Assembly: GCA_003141895.1 (NCBI GenBank)
Contig: PLNT01000007.1
Location: forward strand, 163,783-227,782
Reading direction: 5' to 3'
Source of the DNA: Bacteroidales bacterium
GTDB taxonomy: Bacteria; Bacteroidota; Bacteroidia; Bacteroidales; VadinHA17
Length of the DNA stretch: 64,000 bases
The notes under the pieces are model-generated. The model saw nothing but the letters and a program-made list of their open reading frames with translations. It was not told the origin of the DNA and ran no database searches. This document shows, one piece after another, positions 27,399-35,305 of this stretch. Numbering within the stretch: the stretch's first letter is position 1; the number at the start of each line of letters is the position of its first letter. A program made the position numbers and the translations under genes.

Positions 27399-28141
27399 AT
27401 GCAAAGGAAGTAGAGAAACTGCTTAAAAATGTAAAAAAAGGAGAGACAAGCATCGAGGAGGCTTTGGAAGTGCTAAAAAACTTCCCTTATACCGATCTGG
27501 GTTTTGCCAGAATAGATCATCACCGGGAAATGAGAACCGGTTATCCTGAAATAATCTATTGCGCCGGTAAATCTAAAGAGCAGGTAAGTGAAATTTTCAG
27601 AGTAATGTCGGAGAAAGAAAATAATGTCATTGGTACCAGGGCAAATGAAGAAATGTACGAAGCTGTCAGGAGTATTTTATCGGAAGCTGTATATTACCCC
27701 ATTGCCCGGATTATTTCTTTACAAAAAGTAAAACCTGCAGTTTCAGAAAGTAAAATTGCTATTATCACCGCTGGAACTTCTGATATGCCCGTGGCCGAAG
27801 AGGCTGCAATAACGGCTGAACTTCTTGGGAACAAAGTACTTAGAATCTATGATGCCGGAGTTGCAGGGATTCACAGGCTTGTAGATAAACTTCCTGAGAT
27901 CAGGAACTGCCGTGTCGTTGTGGTTATTGCCGGAATGGAGGGAGCTCTGGCTAGTGTTGTCGGAGGGCTCGTTGATAAACCTGTAATAGCCGTCCCTACC
28001 AGTATTGGATACGGCGCAAATTTCGGAGGTGTTTCAGCTTTACTGGCGATGTTGACCAGTTGTTCTACCGGTGTTACAGTGGTGAATATTGATAACGGAT
28101 TCGGTGCCGGTTTCGCAGCCAGTATGATCAACAAAATGTAG
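27395..28141 (+). CDS. larB: Nickel-pincer cofactor biosynthesis carboxylase/hydrolase
   Basis: LarB carboxylates nicotinic acid adenine dinucleotide and hydrolyses it, the first step of pincer cofactor synthesis. This 248-residue protein has a helical N-terminal part, then an AIR-carboxylase-like domain (about 115-248) with AIITAGTSDMPVAEEAA, VVVIAGMEGALASVVGGL and VPTSIGYGANFGGVSALLAML. Its ATG overlaps the larC stop and its stop shares one base with the GTG of the next gene, so the three are translationally coupled. Confidence 0.93.
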   Translation: MNAKEVEKLLKNVKKGETSIEEALEVLKNFPYTDLGFARIDHHREMRTGYPEIIYCAGKSKEQVSEIFRVMSEKENNVIGTRANEEMYEAVRSILSEAVYYPIARIISLQKVKPAVSESKIAIITAGTSDMPVAEEAAITAELLGNKVLRIYDAGVAGIHRLVDKLPEIRNCRVVVVIAGMEGALASVVGGLVDKPVIAVPTSIGYGANFGGVSALLAMLTSCSTGVTVVNIDNGFGAGFAASMINKM

Positions 28142-28761
28142 TGAATATTTCAATAATGGCTGGAAAAATACTTGTTTCAACGGCTTACTTACCACCCGTT
28201 GAATATTTTTCTCTTCTTTCCAGGGCAGAAGAAGTATTAATCGAAAGAGAGGAAAACTACCTTAAGCAGTCGTTCCGTAACAGATGTTATATACTTTCCG
28301 CTCATGGACCCCAGCTTCTATCTGTACCAGTTTACCTCGGGAGTCTGCACAAAACTCAACTGAAAGATATAAGGATCGATTATTCAAAACGATGGCAGCA
28401 GGTTCACATTGGTGCGATTAAAGCTTCATACAGTGCCTCCCCCTATTTTCAATTCTACTTTGAAAATATTGAAAAAGTGATATCAAAAAAAACTGTCTTT
28501 CTGATTGATCTTAACACCGAACTAACAGAGACAGTAATTAATATGCTTAAGATGAAAACACAACTCAGATTTACGTCTCAATTTGAAACTCCGGCAGAAT
28601 CTGAGAATGACTTCAGATACAGAATATCTCCAAAGAAAGAATCGGGCTTCCGAGTAAAAGAATATTTACAGGTTTTCAATAACGTTAACGGGTTTGTTCA
28701 TGGCCTGAGCATTATTGATCTGATATTCAATATGGGGCCTGAAGCGGTGGATTATCTTTGA
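28141..28761 (+). CDS. WbqC-like family protein
   Basis: 206 residues (201 if the ATG at 28156 is used). The opening LVSTAYLPPVEYFSLLSRAEEVLIE and the later LSVPVYLG and YSKRWQQVHIGAIKASYSASPYFQFYF segments match the WbqC-like family, first noted in O-antigen clusters and common in Bacteroidetes. No biochemical function is established. The GTG at 28141 overlaps the larB stop by one base, so translation by coupling is possible; ATG 28156 is the conventional alternative. A link to nickel cofactor work is suggested only by position. Confidence 0.8.
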   Translation: MNISIMAGKILVSTAYLPPVEYFSLLSRAEEVLIEREENYLKQSFRNRCYILSAHGPQLLSVPVYLGSLHKTQLKDIRIDYSKRWQQVHIGAIKASYSASPYFQFYFENIEKVISKKTVFLIDLNTELTETVINMLKMKTQLRFTSQFETPAESENDFRYRISPKKESGFRVKEYLQVFNNVNGFVHGLSIIDLIFNMGPEAVDYL

Positions 28762-28764
28762 GGT

Positions 28765-28784
28765 GGCCATGCCATGGCATGGCC
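28765..28784. repeat. Perfect 20-base palindrome
   Basis: Perfect two-fold symmetric sequence (GGCCATGCCATGGCATGGCC) starting 4 bases after the WbqC-like stop codon and followed by AAAAAA. The T run that a plus-strand intrinsic terminator needs is absent. It could be a processing hairpin or a protein-binding site. Confidence 0.7.
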
Positions 28785-28804
28785 AAAAAAGAGGCTGTCG
28801 CACA

Positions 28805-28833
28805 TAAAAAAGCCGTTTCCCTGGGGAAACGGC
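28805..28833 (-). terminator. Intrinsic terminator of the FadL-type gene
   Basis: Read on the minus strand: stem GCCGTTTCC (28825-28833) with GGAAACGGC (28812-28820), loop of four, followed directly by CTTTTTTATG. It lies 27 bases beyond the stop of the minus-strand porin gene. Confidence 0.8.
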
Positions 28834-28859
28834 CTCAAATCAAATCAGTCATCAAAGTA

Positions 28860-30359
28860 TTAAATCCCAAATCTGTAACCTAAGGTTAAAGTGAAAACGT
28901 TCTTCGATGTACCCAGGTTCGCAGTTGCCGGATCAATGCCAGTTGCTACCGGATACAGCAAATAATTTTCCGAATAATTAAAGTTGGTATAACTGAAATC
29001 TATAGAAAAGTTTTGTTCTCTTATTCCTACTCCTGCAGATATTGAAGTATAGTGAAGATTTGAATTGGCATCACCTGCAGTGAATGGTATACCGTAATAG
29101 CCGTAACCTGTCCGAAGATAAACATTACTAAGTCTGAGCTCTCCTCCAAGTCTGAAGTTGCTTGTTGGTTTAAGACTGTTTTTTATTTCATCATTTTTAT
29201 TAGTATAATCATAACCATCGCCGGTTTGCGAGAATTTAGCAGTGCTGTAATCAACAAACTCATAATCAGCGCTGAGAAGCGCAATTTTCTGTATCTGTAC
29301 ACCGATCCCGGCTAATACCCTGAAAGGAGTAGCCAAAGCGTAGTTAAATCTCGATGGATCACTGGAAAACTCATAATGACCACCATCAGTAAAATTTGCA
29401 GTTACGTCATTATAATAATATTCATCGATCTTGTACCATGTAGGTGTATGAAATGCCAAACCTAAACGTACAGCATCAACCGGTTTGTAAATAGCGCCGA
29501 ATTTAACTGAGTATCCGGTTCCTTTATCTTCGTAATGATCAATATATGTGAAATTCTTGAAGGCAGTGGGAAGAGCGTTATCTGTTGACTCGAGATGCTC
29601 ATAATCGCTTGTGTATCTTAATTGTGTAATTCCGAATGTTGCACCAAAAAAGAATTTGTCCGAATAATTTCCTCCTATTGAGAAGGAATGTTCACCTATA
29701 TATCCGTCATTTGCAATTAGCCGGCGGATTGTCTGACCATATGCAGATGAGGCATTATCTCCGTAATTGTTAAAAACTGTACCATATTTTTTACCACCGG
29801 ATCCTGTGACAGTATCCATTACCCATGCATCAAAGGCAAGACCTTCAGCACCCTGCAGATCATGAAAGTTGGTGCCGGCACCATTATTCCCGCTATTCCC
29901 CAGTCCTGCCCAGTAATCTGCCATTGAACTTGAATTGCTGACTCCCTGTATTCTTGCACTTTGGCTAAGGTTATTCATCTTATTATAAGAGTACGCAATA
30001 TTCAGAGATATCAGACCTGATTCGTGAGATATTATATTGCCAACAAATCCAATCTGATTAATATTAAAATTGTAGAGATTATCAGTAAATTTTCCATTGA
30101 AATCCGCAGTTGTTCTGGTATTGTATAGTTGCGGTGACAATGTGATCTCGGAAGATCTGAAAACTCCAAGACCTGCCGGGTTTTGATTCAGAGTGGAAAT
30201 ATCACCGCCTAAAGCAGTGAATGCACCTCCCATGGAGTTAAACCTGGCACTTCCTCCATAAAATATCTGGGAATATCTTAAAGCATCGTCAACGTTCTGC
30301 GCTTTAATCCCTGTTGCTATAATTAAAATCACGAATATTATTAAACAAATCCTTTTCAT
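28860..30359 (-). CDS. FadL/OmpP1-type outer-membrane transport protein
   Basis: 499-residue beta-barrel. The signal peptide (IIFVILIIATGIKA) is cleaved before QNVDDALRYS. The mature N-terminus has the family's FYGGSARFNSMGGAFTALGG and ISTLNQNPAGLGVFRSSE motif, the hatch region of FadL/TodX porins. Alternating amphipathic strands run to a final VFTLTLGYRFGI ending in an aromatic-rich strand. It probably admits hydrophobic compounds through the outer membrane; the substrate is unknown. The minus-strand neighbours upstream are the two low-complexity secreted proteins, with a 95-base gap. Confidence 0.85.
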   Translation of the reverse strand: MKRICLIIFVILIIATGIKAQNVDDALRYSQIFYGGSARFNSMGGAFTALGGDISTLNQNPAGLGVFRSSEITLSPQLYNTRTTADFNGKFTDNLYNFNINQIGFVGNIISHESGLISLNIAYSYNKMNNLSQSARIQGVSNSSSMADYWAGLGNSGNNGAGTNFHDLQGAEGLAFDAWVMDTVTGSGGKKYGTVFNNYGDNASSAYGQTIRRLIANDGYIGEHSFSIGGNYSDKFFFGATFGITQLRYTSDYEHLESTDNALPTAFKNFTYIDHYEDKGTGYSVKFGAIYKPVDAVRLGLAFHTPTWYKIDEYYYNDVTANFTDGGHYEFSSDPSRFNYALATPFRVLAGIGVQIQKIALLSADYEFVDYSTAKFSQTGDGYDYTNKNDEIKNSLKPTSNFRLGGELRLSNVYLRTGYGYYGIPFTAGDANSNLHYTSISAGVGIREQNFSIDFSYTNFNYSENYLLYPVATGIDPATANLGTSKNVFTLTLGYRFGI

Positions 30360-30454
30360 AAGATTATGTATTTAGTAAGATTATCCCTGCACTCTTATAT
30401 TTAGAATGAACGTTATTTAATCATTATTTATTTTACTGTTAACTTACTATCTTC

Positions 30455-31780
30455 CTATCTTCTTCCGGAAGATGATCCGCCACCACCACCGCCACCCGAC
30501 GATCCGCTTGAAGACCTTGACGAACCGGATGATACAGATCCTGAAGAGTAAGATCTTGATTCACCTCCGCCGCCAGAGGATCTGCTGGTTCCTGAATATG
30601 ATGGAGATGAATATCTTTCCACGCTGCTTCTTGAAGGTACAGAATAGCTCCCTGAATTCCTGAATGAATTTGATCTGACCTGGTTAGCCGGAGAAGATAC
30701 TTCCCGACTCCTTTGTATAGCGTTGCTGTTAGAGTAAGTATTCTGATTTGAATAGCTTCTTGCGTTGTTATTTGAATTGCTTCTGTAAAAGGAATTCGAA
30801 CCTTGAGTTACTCTGCTATTATTATAAGATGGACGTGTACTCATTCTTGGATTGTTATAACTCGGAGTATACGACCTGCTGTTGCTGTTGTATGTTGGTC
30901 TTGTATTAGCAGGTGTCCTTTGAACAGAACCTGACCGGGTGTTTGACTGACTCTGAACAGTCCTGCCGCTGCGGACGACCTGTTGTGAATTAACACTTGT
31001 TGAAGAGGTCCTTCTTTGATCGGTAGCCAGAGCCTGCGAACCAGATCTGCTTCCAGTTCTTGAAGTTGACCCCGATAGGTATGAGTCTCTCCTGGAAGAT
31101 CCGGAAGTACCTCCGACGTTAGTGTTCCATTTGGATGACATATTGCTGGGACGTTCATTTCTGCGATAAGGTGTTGAGTAATCACGTAATCCGTAACCAC
31201 CAGTGCTGTAAAGGCCTCCGTAATAGCCCCCAAATCCATATAAACCACCGCCGTAAAATCCGCCATAATAGCCACCATAACCAAACCCATATCCACCATA
31301 ATAGTCTGGATAACCATAACCGTAGTCACCATAAAATCCTCCGTAACTATACGGATTGTAACCAGAATAAGGGAAACCGCCGTAGCCCATCCCATATCCG
31401 AATCCCATATAAAAAGGATCTCTCCAGTAAGGATCGAAGTAGTTTCCGTAAAACCTGTTCAACCTGCTTGCATAGGATGAATTATCGTAATAATCATATC
31501 CCCCGTTATTATTGCTCTCAGTATTTGAATTTGCCTCATAATCAACTGCATCATTGTATTTATCTGTAATAAGAGTATCTGCTGCATACTTATTATCAAA
31601 GTACTCATTGTTACTATTGTTATCTTTGGTTGTGCGGTCATTTTCAGGAAGCTTGTTCTTAACCTGTTGATCTGAAGATGAATAATACAGATCATCATAC
31701 TCGCCTCCCGTGTAAAGACTTGAGGTACAAGAGCCAAGAGTAAGAAGAGCAAAGATTAATATTTGAGATAAAATTTTCAT
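30455..31780 (-). CDS. Low-complexity Gly/Tyr/Ser-rich lipoprotein
   Basis: 441 residues, not recognised as a named family. The lipobox Cys is at 18 (LLTLGSC). Next come an Asp/Asn-rich segment (about 25-105), the motif ASRLNRFYGNYFDPYW, a Gly/Tyr/Phe-rich core with many YGGFYG-like units (about 130-205), and a long Ser/Arg/Asn/Tyr-rich basic tail ending in poly-Gly and SSSGRR. It shares the SR(L/I)NRF motif, the aromatic core and the GRR end with the neighbouring 31904-32833 gene, so the two are paralogues. Outer-membrane anchoring is predicted. The composition resembles structural or adhesive surface proteins, but that is only a guess. Confidence 0.75.
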   Translation of the reverse strand: MKILSQILIFALLTLGSCTSSLYTGGEYDDLYYSSSDQQVKNKLPENDRTTKDNNSNNEYFDNKYAADTLITDKYNDAVDYEANSNTESNNNGGYDYYDNSSYASRLNRFYGNYFDPYWRDPFYMGFGYGMGYGGFPYSGYNPYSYGGFYGDYGYGYPDYYGGYGFGYGGYYGGFYGGGLYGFGGYYGGLYSTGGYGLRDYSTPYRRNERPSNMSSKWNTNVGGTSGSSRRDSYLSGSTSRTGSRSGSQALATDQRRTSSTSVNSQQVVRSGRTVQSQSNTRSGSVQRTPANTRPTYNSNSRSYTPSYNNPRMSTRPSYNNSRVTQGSNSFYRSNSNNNARSYSNQNTYSNSNAIQRSREVSSPANQVRSNSFRNSGSYSVPSRSSVERYSSPSYSGTSRSSGGGGESRSYSSGSVSSGSSRSSSGSSGGGGGGGSSSGRR

Positions 31781-31903
31781 TTTGGTTTCCCTCCTATTTT
31801 TCTAAATAACACGCAAATATTGTACCAAAGAAACAAATTTTATTAACTAACTGTCACTTCCCGAATAATATTATTTTTTCCACATTTATAAATTGACATT
31901 TTT

Positions 31904-32833
31904 CTACCTTCTCCCGGATGATTTTCTGCCCGAAGATTTTAAGGAGCTATGAGTGGAACTGCTTCTTACAGACGATCCTGGATTCATAGATCTTGGTGAA
32001 GATGACCGTATATTTGCTGAACCCATAATTCTTGGAGATGATGACCTTATATTTGCAGAGCTCATCGATCTCGTAGAATGTGAAGTAATACCTGCACCCG
32101 ATCTGCTACCTGATCCCTGGCTGACATTAGGATAGGAACGGTAATTACTTGCTGTAAGATTTCCTGAACCGGAAGCATTTCTAAAAGAGTTGCTCTTGGA
32201 CCGGACGTTTCCACTGAACCCGTTAGTTCTATTTGTGCCATTCGAACCATTCGAGCCGGGTCTCCTGGAAAATCCTGAACCAGAGTTTCTTCGTGACATG
32301 TTCGAATAACTGTTATGATAGTCATTATGAGAATAGTAGCCAGACCTGTAATCATAGCGATTATGATTGTAATAATTGTTATTCCATCCGTAATAGTTGT
32401 TATGCCATCTGTTCCCAAAGCTAAAATTGAAAATCAAAGGTGAATACCAGCTATTATAGAACGGATTATAGTAATAAGGATCATAACCCCAGTAGCTTCC
32501 GTAATATTGATCGTAACTATTATAACTGCCATCATAATTAAATCCTAAACCAAATCCCAGACCCCCGTAAATACCTAACCCCAATGAAAAAGGCCGGTAA
32601 TCATACCAGTAAGAATCTGTGAAAACAGGTGAGTAATAATCAAATGCAGCATATGATCTATGGAACCTGTTGATTCTCGATGTAAAATAATAATCATAAT
32701 CATTATGATAATTATTTACAACCACTCTGGCATTATCATGTCTTACATCGCTTAAACCACCTCTCTGGGCATTAGCTGCAGCAAAGGTGAGAAGTGCTAA
32801 TGATAAGATTCCGATGCACATTTTTGCTTTCAT
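31904..32833 (-). CDS. Low-complexity aromatic/Ser/Arg-rich secreted protein
   Basis: 309 residues from the ATG at 32833. An upstream start at 32920 would add 29 Lys-rich residues before a clear signal peptide and is less likely. The signal peptide [22 protein letters not shown] is cleaved before QRGG. The motif [17 protein letters not shown] is followed by a Tyr/Gly/Trp/Asn-rich core (about 65-190) and a Ser/Arg-rich tail with a duplicated 13-residue unit ([10 protein letters not shown]), ending SSGRR. Paralogue of the lipoprotein gene downstream (123-base gap), but with an ordinary signal rather than a lipobox. Function unknown. Divergent from proS. Confidence 0.72.
   Translation of the reverse strand: MKAKMCIGILSLALLTFAAANAQRGGLSDVRHDNARVVVNNYHNDYDYYFTSRINRFHRSYAAFDYYSPVFTDSYWYDYRPFSLGLGIYGGLGFGLGFNYDGSYNSYDQYYGSYWGYDPYYYNPFYNSWYSPLIFNFSFGNRWHNNYYGWNNNYYNHNRYDYRSGYYSHNDYHNSYSNMSRRNSGSGFSRRPGSNGSNGTNRTNGFSGNVRSKSNSFRNASGSGNLTASNYRSYPNVSQGSGSRSGAGITSHSTRSMSSANIRSSSPRIMGSANIRSSSPRSMNPGSSVRSSSTHSSLKSSGRKSSGRR
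31985..32062. repeat. 39-base tandem duplication inside the secreted-protein gene
   Basis: Two in-frame 39-base units (31985-32023 and 32024-32062) encode 13-residue copies around [10 protein letters not shown]. They differ at several, partly synonymous positions, so the duplication is not recent. Confidence 0.75.
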
Positions 32834-32929
32834 GATGAACCTCCGATTCTTTTTAGAGTAATAACTGATCTTTTTATTTATTTTTACGCAATCTATTTTC
32901 TTAATATTAACAAATACCATACCAAAAAA

Positions 32930-34405
32930 ATGGCGAAGTTTTTATCGAACAGGGAGGAGAATTATTCACAATGGTATAACGATCTTGTTATCAAGGCCGA
33001 TCTGGCAGAAAATTCGGCTGTCCGCGGATGCATGGTTATTAAACCCTACGGATACGCAATCTGGGAAAAGATCCAGGCTGAACTCGACAGGCTATTTAAG
33101 GCTACCGGTCATGTTAATGCATATTTCCCTTTATTTATTCCCAAATCGTTCTTTAGTAAAGAAGCAGCCCATGTTGAAGCTTTCGCCAAAGAATGTGCAG
33201 TTGTGACTCATTACCGTCTGAAAAATGATGAAAATGGAAAGGGGATCGTTGTTGACCCGACTGCAAAACTTGAAGAAGAACTGATCATCCGTCCTACTTC
33301 AGAAACAATAATATGGCATTCATACAAAAACTGGATTCATTCATACAGGGACTTGCCTATCCTTATAAATCAATGGGCGAATGTTGTAAGGTGGGAAATG
33401 AGGACAAGGCTTTTTCTTAGAACAACTGAATTCCTATGGCAGGAGGGTCATACAGCTCATGCGACCCGTGAAGAGGCAGTTGAGGAAACCGAGAAAATGA
33501 TAAATGTTTATGCTGGTTTTGCTGAGAATTCAATGGCTCTCCCGGTAATAAAAGGCTATAAAACTGAAAATGAACGATTTGCAGGAGCACTTGATACGTA
33601 TGCAATAGAAGCTCTTATGCAGGATGGGAAGGCTCTGCAGGCAGGAACAAGTCATTTCCTGGGCCAGAATTTTGCAAAAGCATTTGATGTTCAGTTTACA
33701 GATAAAACGGGAAAACTTGATTATGTCTGGGCCACATCATGGGGTGTTTCAACCAGACTTATGGGAGCTATTATTATGGGACATGCTGATAATAATGGAC
33801 TTGTTTTGCCTCCTAAACTTGCTCCAATCCAGGTCGTAATTATCCCAATATATAAAAACATTGATCAGATTGGTGCCTTATCAGAAGTTTCTCTGAAAAT
33901 CAAAGCCGGATTAGAAGCTTTAGGAATCTCTGTGAAATATGATGACAGGGATAATAATAAACCGGGGTGGAAATTTGCAGATTATGAGCTGAAAGGGGTT
34001 CCTGTCCGTCTGGCTATCGGTCCGCGAGACTTGGAAAACAACACCATTGAAGTTGCCAGAAGGGATAATCTGACAAAAGAAACAATCAGTGTTGACAAGG
34101 TATACGAGTATATCCCAAAACTTCTTGATGATATCCAGGTAAATATTTATAATAAAGCTCTTAATTTCAGAAAAGAAAATACATTCTATGTTGACAGATG
34201 GGAAGACTTCCTGAAAGTTCTTGATAATCAGGGAGGTTTTATCATGGCGCACTGGGATGGCACTGTTGAAACTGAAGAAAAAATTAAGGAGGAGACCAAA
34301 GCAACTATCAGATGTATTCCATTCGATAGTCCTGAAGAATCTGGCAAATGCATTTATTCAGGCAAACCTTCGAACCGAAGAGTTCTTTTTGCAAGGTCAT
34401 ACTAA
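32930..34405 (+). CDS. proS: Prolyl-tRNA synthetase, archaeal/eukaryal type
   Basis: Class II aminoacyl-tRNA synthetase charging tRNA-Pro; cytosolic. The 491-residue form lacks the bacterial insertion domain. It has motif 1 in the [16 protein letters not shown] region, motif 2 [27 protein letters not shown] and motif 3 [15 protein letters not shown]. The anticodon domain runs from about 290 to 390 and the zinc-like C-terminal extension ends [14 protein letters not shown] with the characteristic terminal Tyr. This ProS type is normal in Bacteroidetes. Divergent from the low-complexity secreted protein gene. Confidence 0.96.
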   Translation: MAKFLSNREENYSQWYNDLVIKADLAENSAVRGCMVIKPYGYAIWEKIQAELDRLFKATGHVNAYFPLFIPKSFFSKEAAHVEAFAKECAVVTHYRLKNDENGKGIVVDPTAKLEEELIIRPTSETIIWHSYKNWIHSYRDLPILINQWANVVRWEMRTRLFLRTTEFLWQEGHTAHATREEAVEETEKMINVYAGFAENSMALPVIKGYKTENERFAGALDTYAIEALMQDGKALQAGTSHFLGQNFAKAFDVQFTDKTGKLDYVWATSWGVSTRLMGAIIMGHADNNGLVLPPKLAPIQVVIIPIYKNIDQIGALSEVSLKIKAGLEALGISVKYDDRDNNKPGWKFADYELKGVPVRLAIGPRDLENNTIEVARRDNLTKETISVDKVYEYIPKLLDDIQVNIYNKALNFRKENTFYVDRWEDFLKVLDNQGGFIMAHWDGTVETEEKIKEETKATIRCIPFDSPEESGKCIYSGKPSNRRVLFARSY

Positions 34406-34515
34406 CCAGATAGTTGCATATTTAATTTGATGTTAAAATCCTTTGGTAAAGAGGTAAGAAAAAGATTCATGTAGATTTTCATATCCGATGGTTTTGTAAG
34501 ACCGGATGAAAAACT

Positions 34516-34540
34516 AATTAAAACCAGTCTGGTTTTAATT
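34516..34540. repeat. Perfect 12-base inverted repeat downstream of proS
   Basis: Arms AATTAAAACCAG (34516-34527) and CTGGTTTTAATT (34529-34540) around one central base, continuing into TTTAG. It could be an AU-rich terminator of proS (loop AGTCT) or an operator for the downstream unknown gene, whose ATG is 55 bases away. Confidence 0.65.
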
Positions 34541-34594
34541 TTAGTGAATAATTCTTACTTTAGATGTCTGTTTTTCATAATTAATATATTTGCC

Positions 34595-35305
34595 ATGACC
34601 GATCAGAACGATAAAAAGGTGGCCATAATAGCTACACTCAAAGAAAAATCTATTCTGAAACAAAAGGTATTCGATAATACTCTTGAATCTTTCTGCAATA
34701 TCAAGGAGGTACTGAAAAACTTATCGAAAGAGGTAAATACCAGTCTGGGTAATATCGATTCCAGGATACGGCTTGAGTATACTGACAGAAGTAATTTTGA
34801 TGCCCAGCTAAAGGTCGCAGGTGATGTTTTGCTTTTCAGTATGCACTCCAATATATTTCAGTTCGACCGGGAGCATCCTGCATGGAAAACTGCTTATATA
34901 CAGAAAAATAAATATAATGCATATTCGGGCATGATAAATATTTATAATTACCTCAGCGATTCGTTCAAATATTCCCGACTTGATGATCTTGGTTATCTTA
35001 TCGCAAGGATATTCATAAACCATGAACGGCAATATTTTGTTGAAGGTAAAAGGCAAATGGGAATGTTATTCACGAATTATGGAAATGAAGAGATCAGTAA
35101 GCAGTCATTACAGCTAATCATTTCAACTGCAATTCAATATGCACTGGAATTCGATCTTCTTGTGCCACCTTACGATGCTGTGAAAATATCTACAGTGGGA
35201 CAGGCTGAAGCCAAGATCCAGCATTCAAGAGTTATTACAGGTAAACGTCTGGGATTTCAGTTTAACTCTGATGATGTTTTGATTAGCAACTATCAGAAAA
35301 CCTGA
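34595..35305 (+). CDS. Conserved-looking protein of unknown function
   Basis: 236 residues from the ATG at 34595 (MTDQNDKKVAII). The longer frame from 34544 adds a hydrophobic stretch (YFRCLFFIINIFA) and is a possible but less likely start. I do not recognise the family. It is soluble-looking and mostly helical, with an early heptad-like stretch (KEKSILKQKVFDNTLESFCNIKEVL), a central NIFQFDREHPAWKT segment and a C-terminal GKRLGFQFNSDDVLIS. No signal peptide and no cofactor motif. Its TGA shares one base with the ATG of the Omp85-like gene, so translation is coupled. A role linked to that outer-membrane protein is only inference from position. Confidence 0.7.
   Translation: MTDQNDKKVAIIATLKEKSILKQKVFDNTLESFCNIKEVLKNLSKEVNTSLGNIDSRIRLEYTDRSNFDAQLKVAGDVLLFSMHSNIFQFDREHPAWKTAYIQKNKYNAYSGMINIYNYLSDSFKYSRLDDLGYLIARIFINHERQYFVEGKRQMGMLFTNYGNEEISKQSLQLIISTAIQYALEFDLLVPPYDAVKISTVGQAEAKIQHSRVITGKRLGFQFNSDDVLISNYQKT

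Noticed and set aside
30841-31395. 184-codon minus-strand open frame within the low-complexity lipoprotein gene
   Set aside because: It is an out-of-frame shadow of a repetitive, compositionally biased gene. It lacks a signal or domain, and the main frame has a lipoprotein signal and a paralogue.
31135-31569. His/Asn-rich plus-strand open frame opposite the lipoprotein gene
   Set aside because: Arises from the reverse complement of repetitive Tyr/Gly codons; no start context and no signal.
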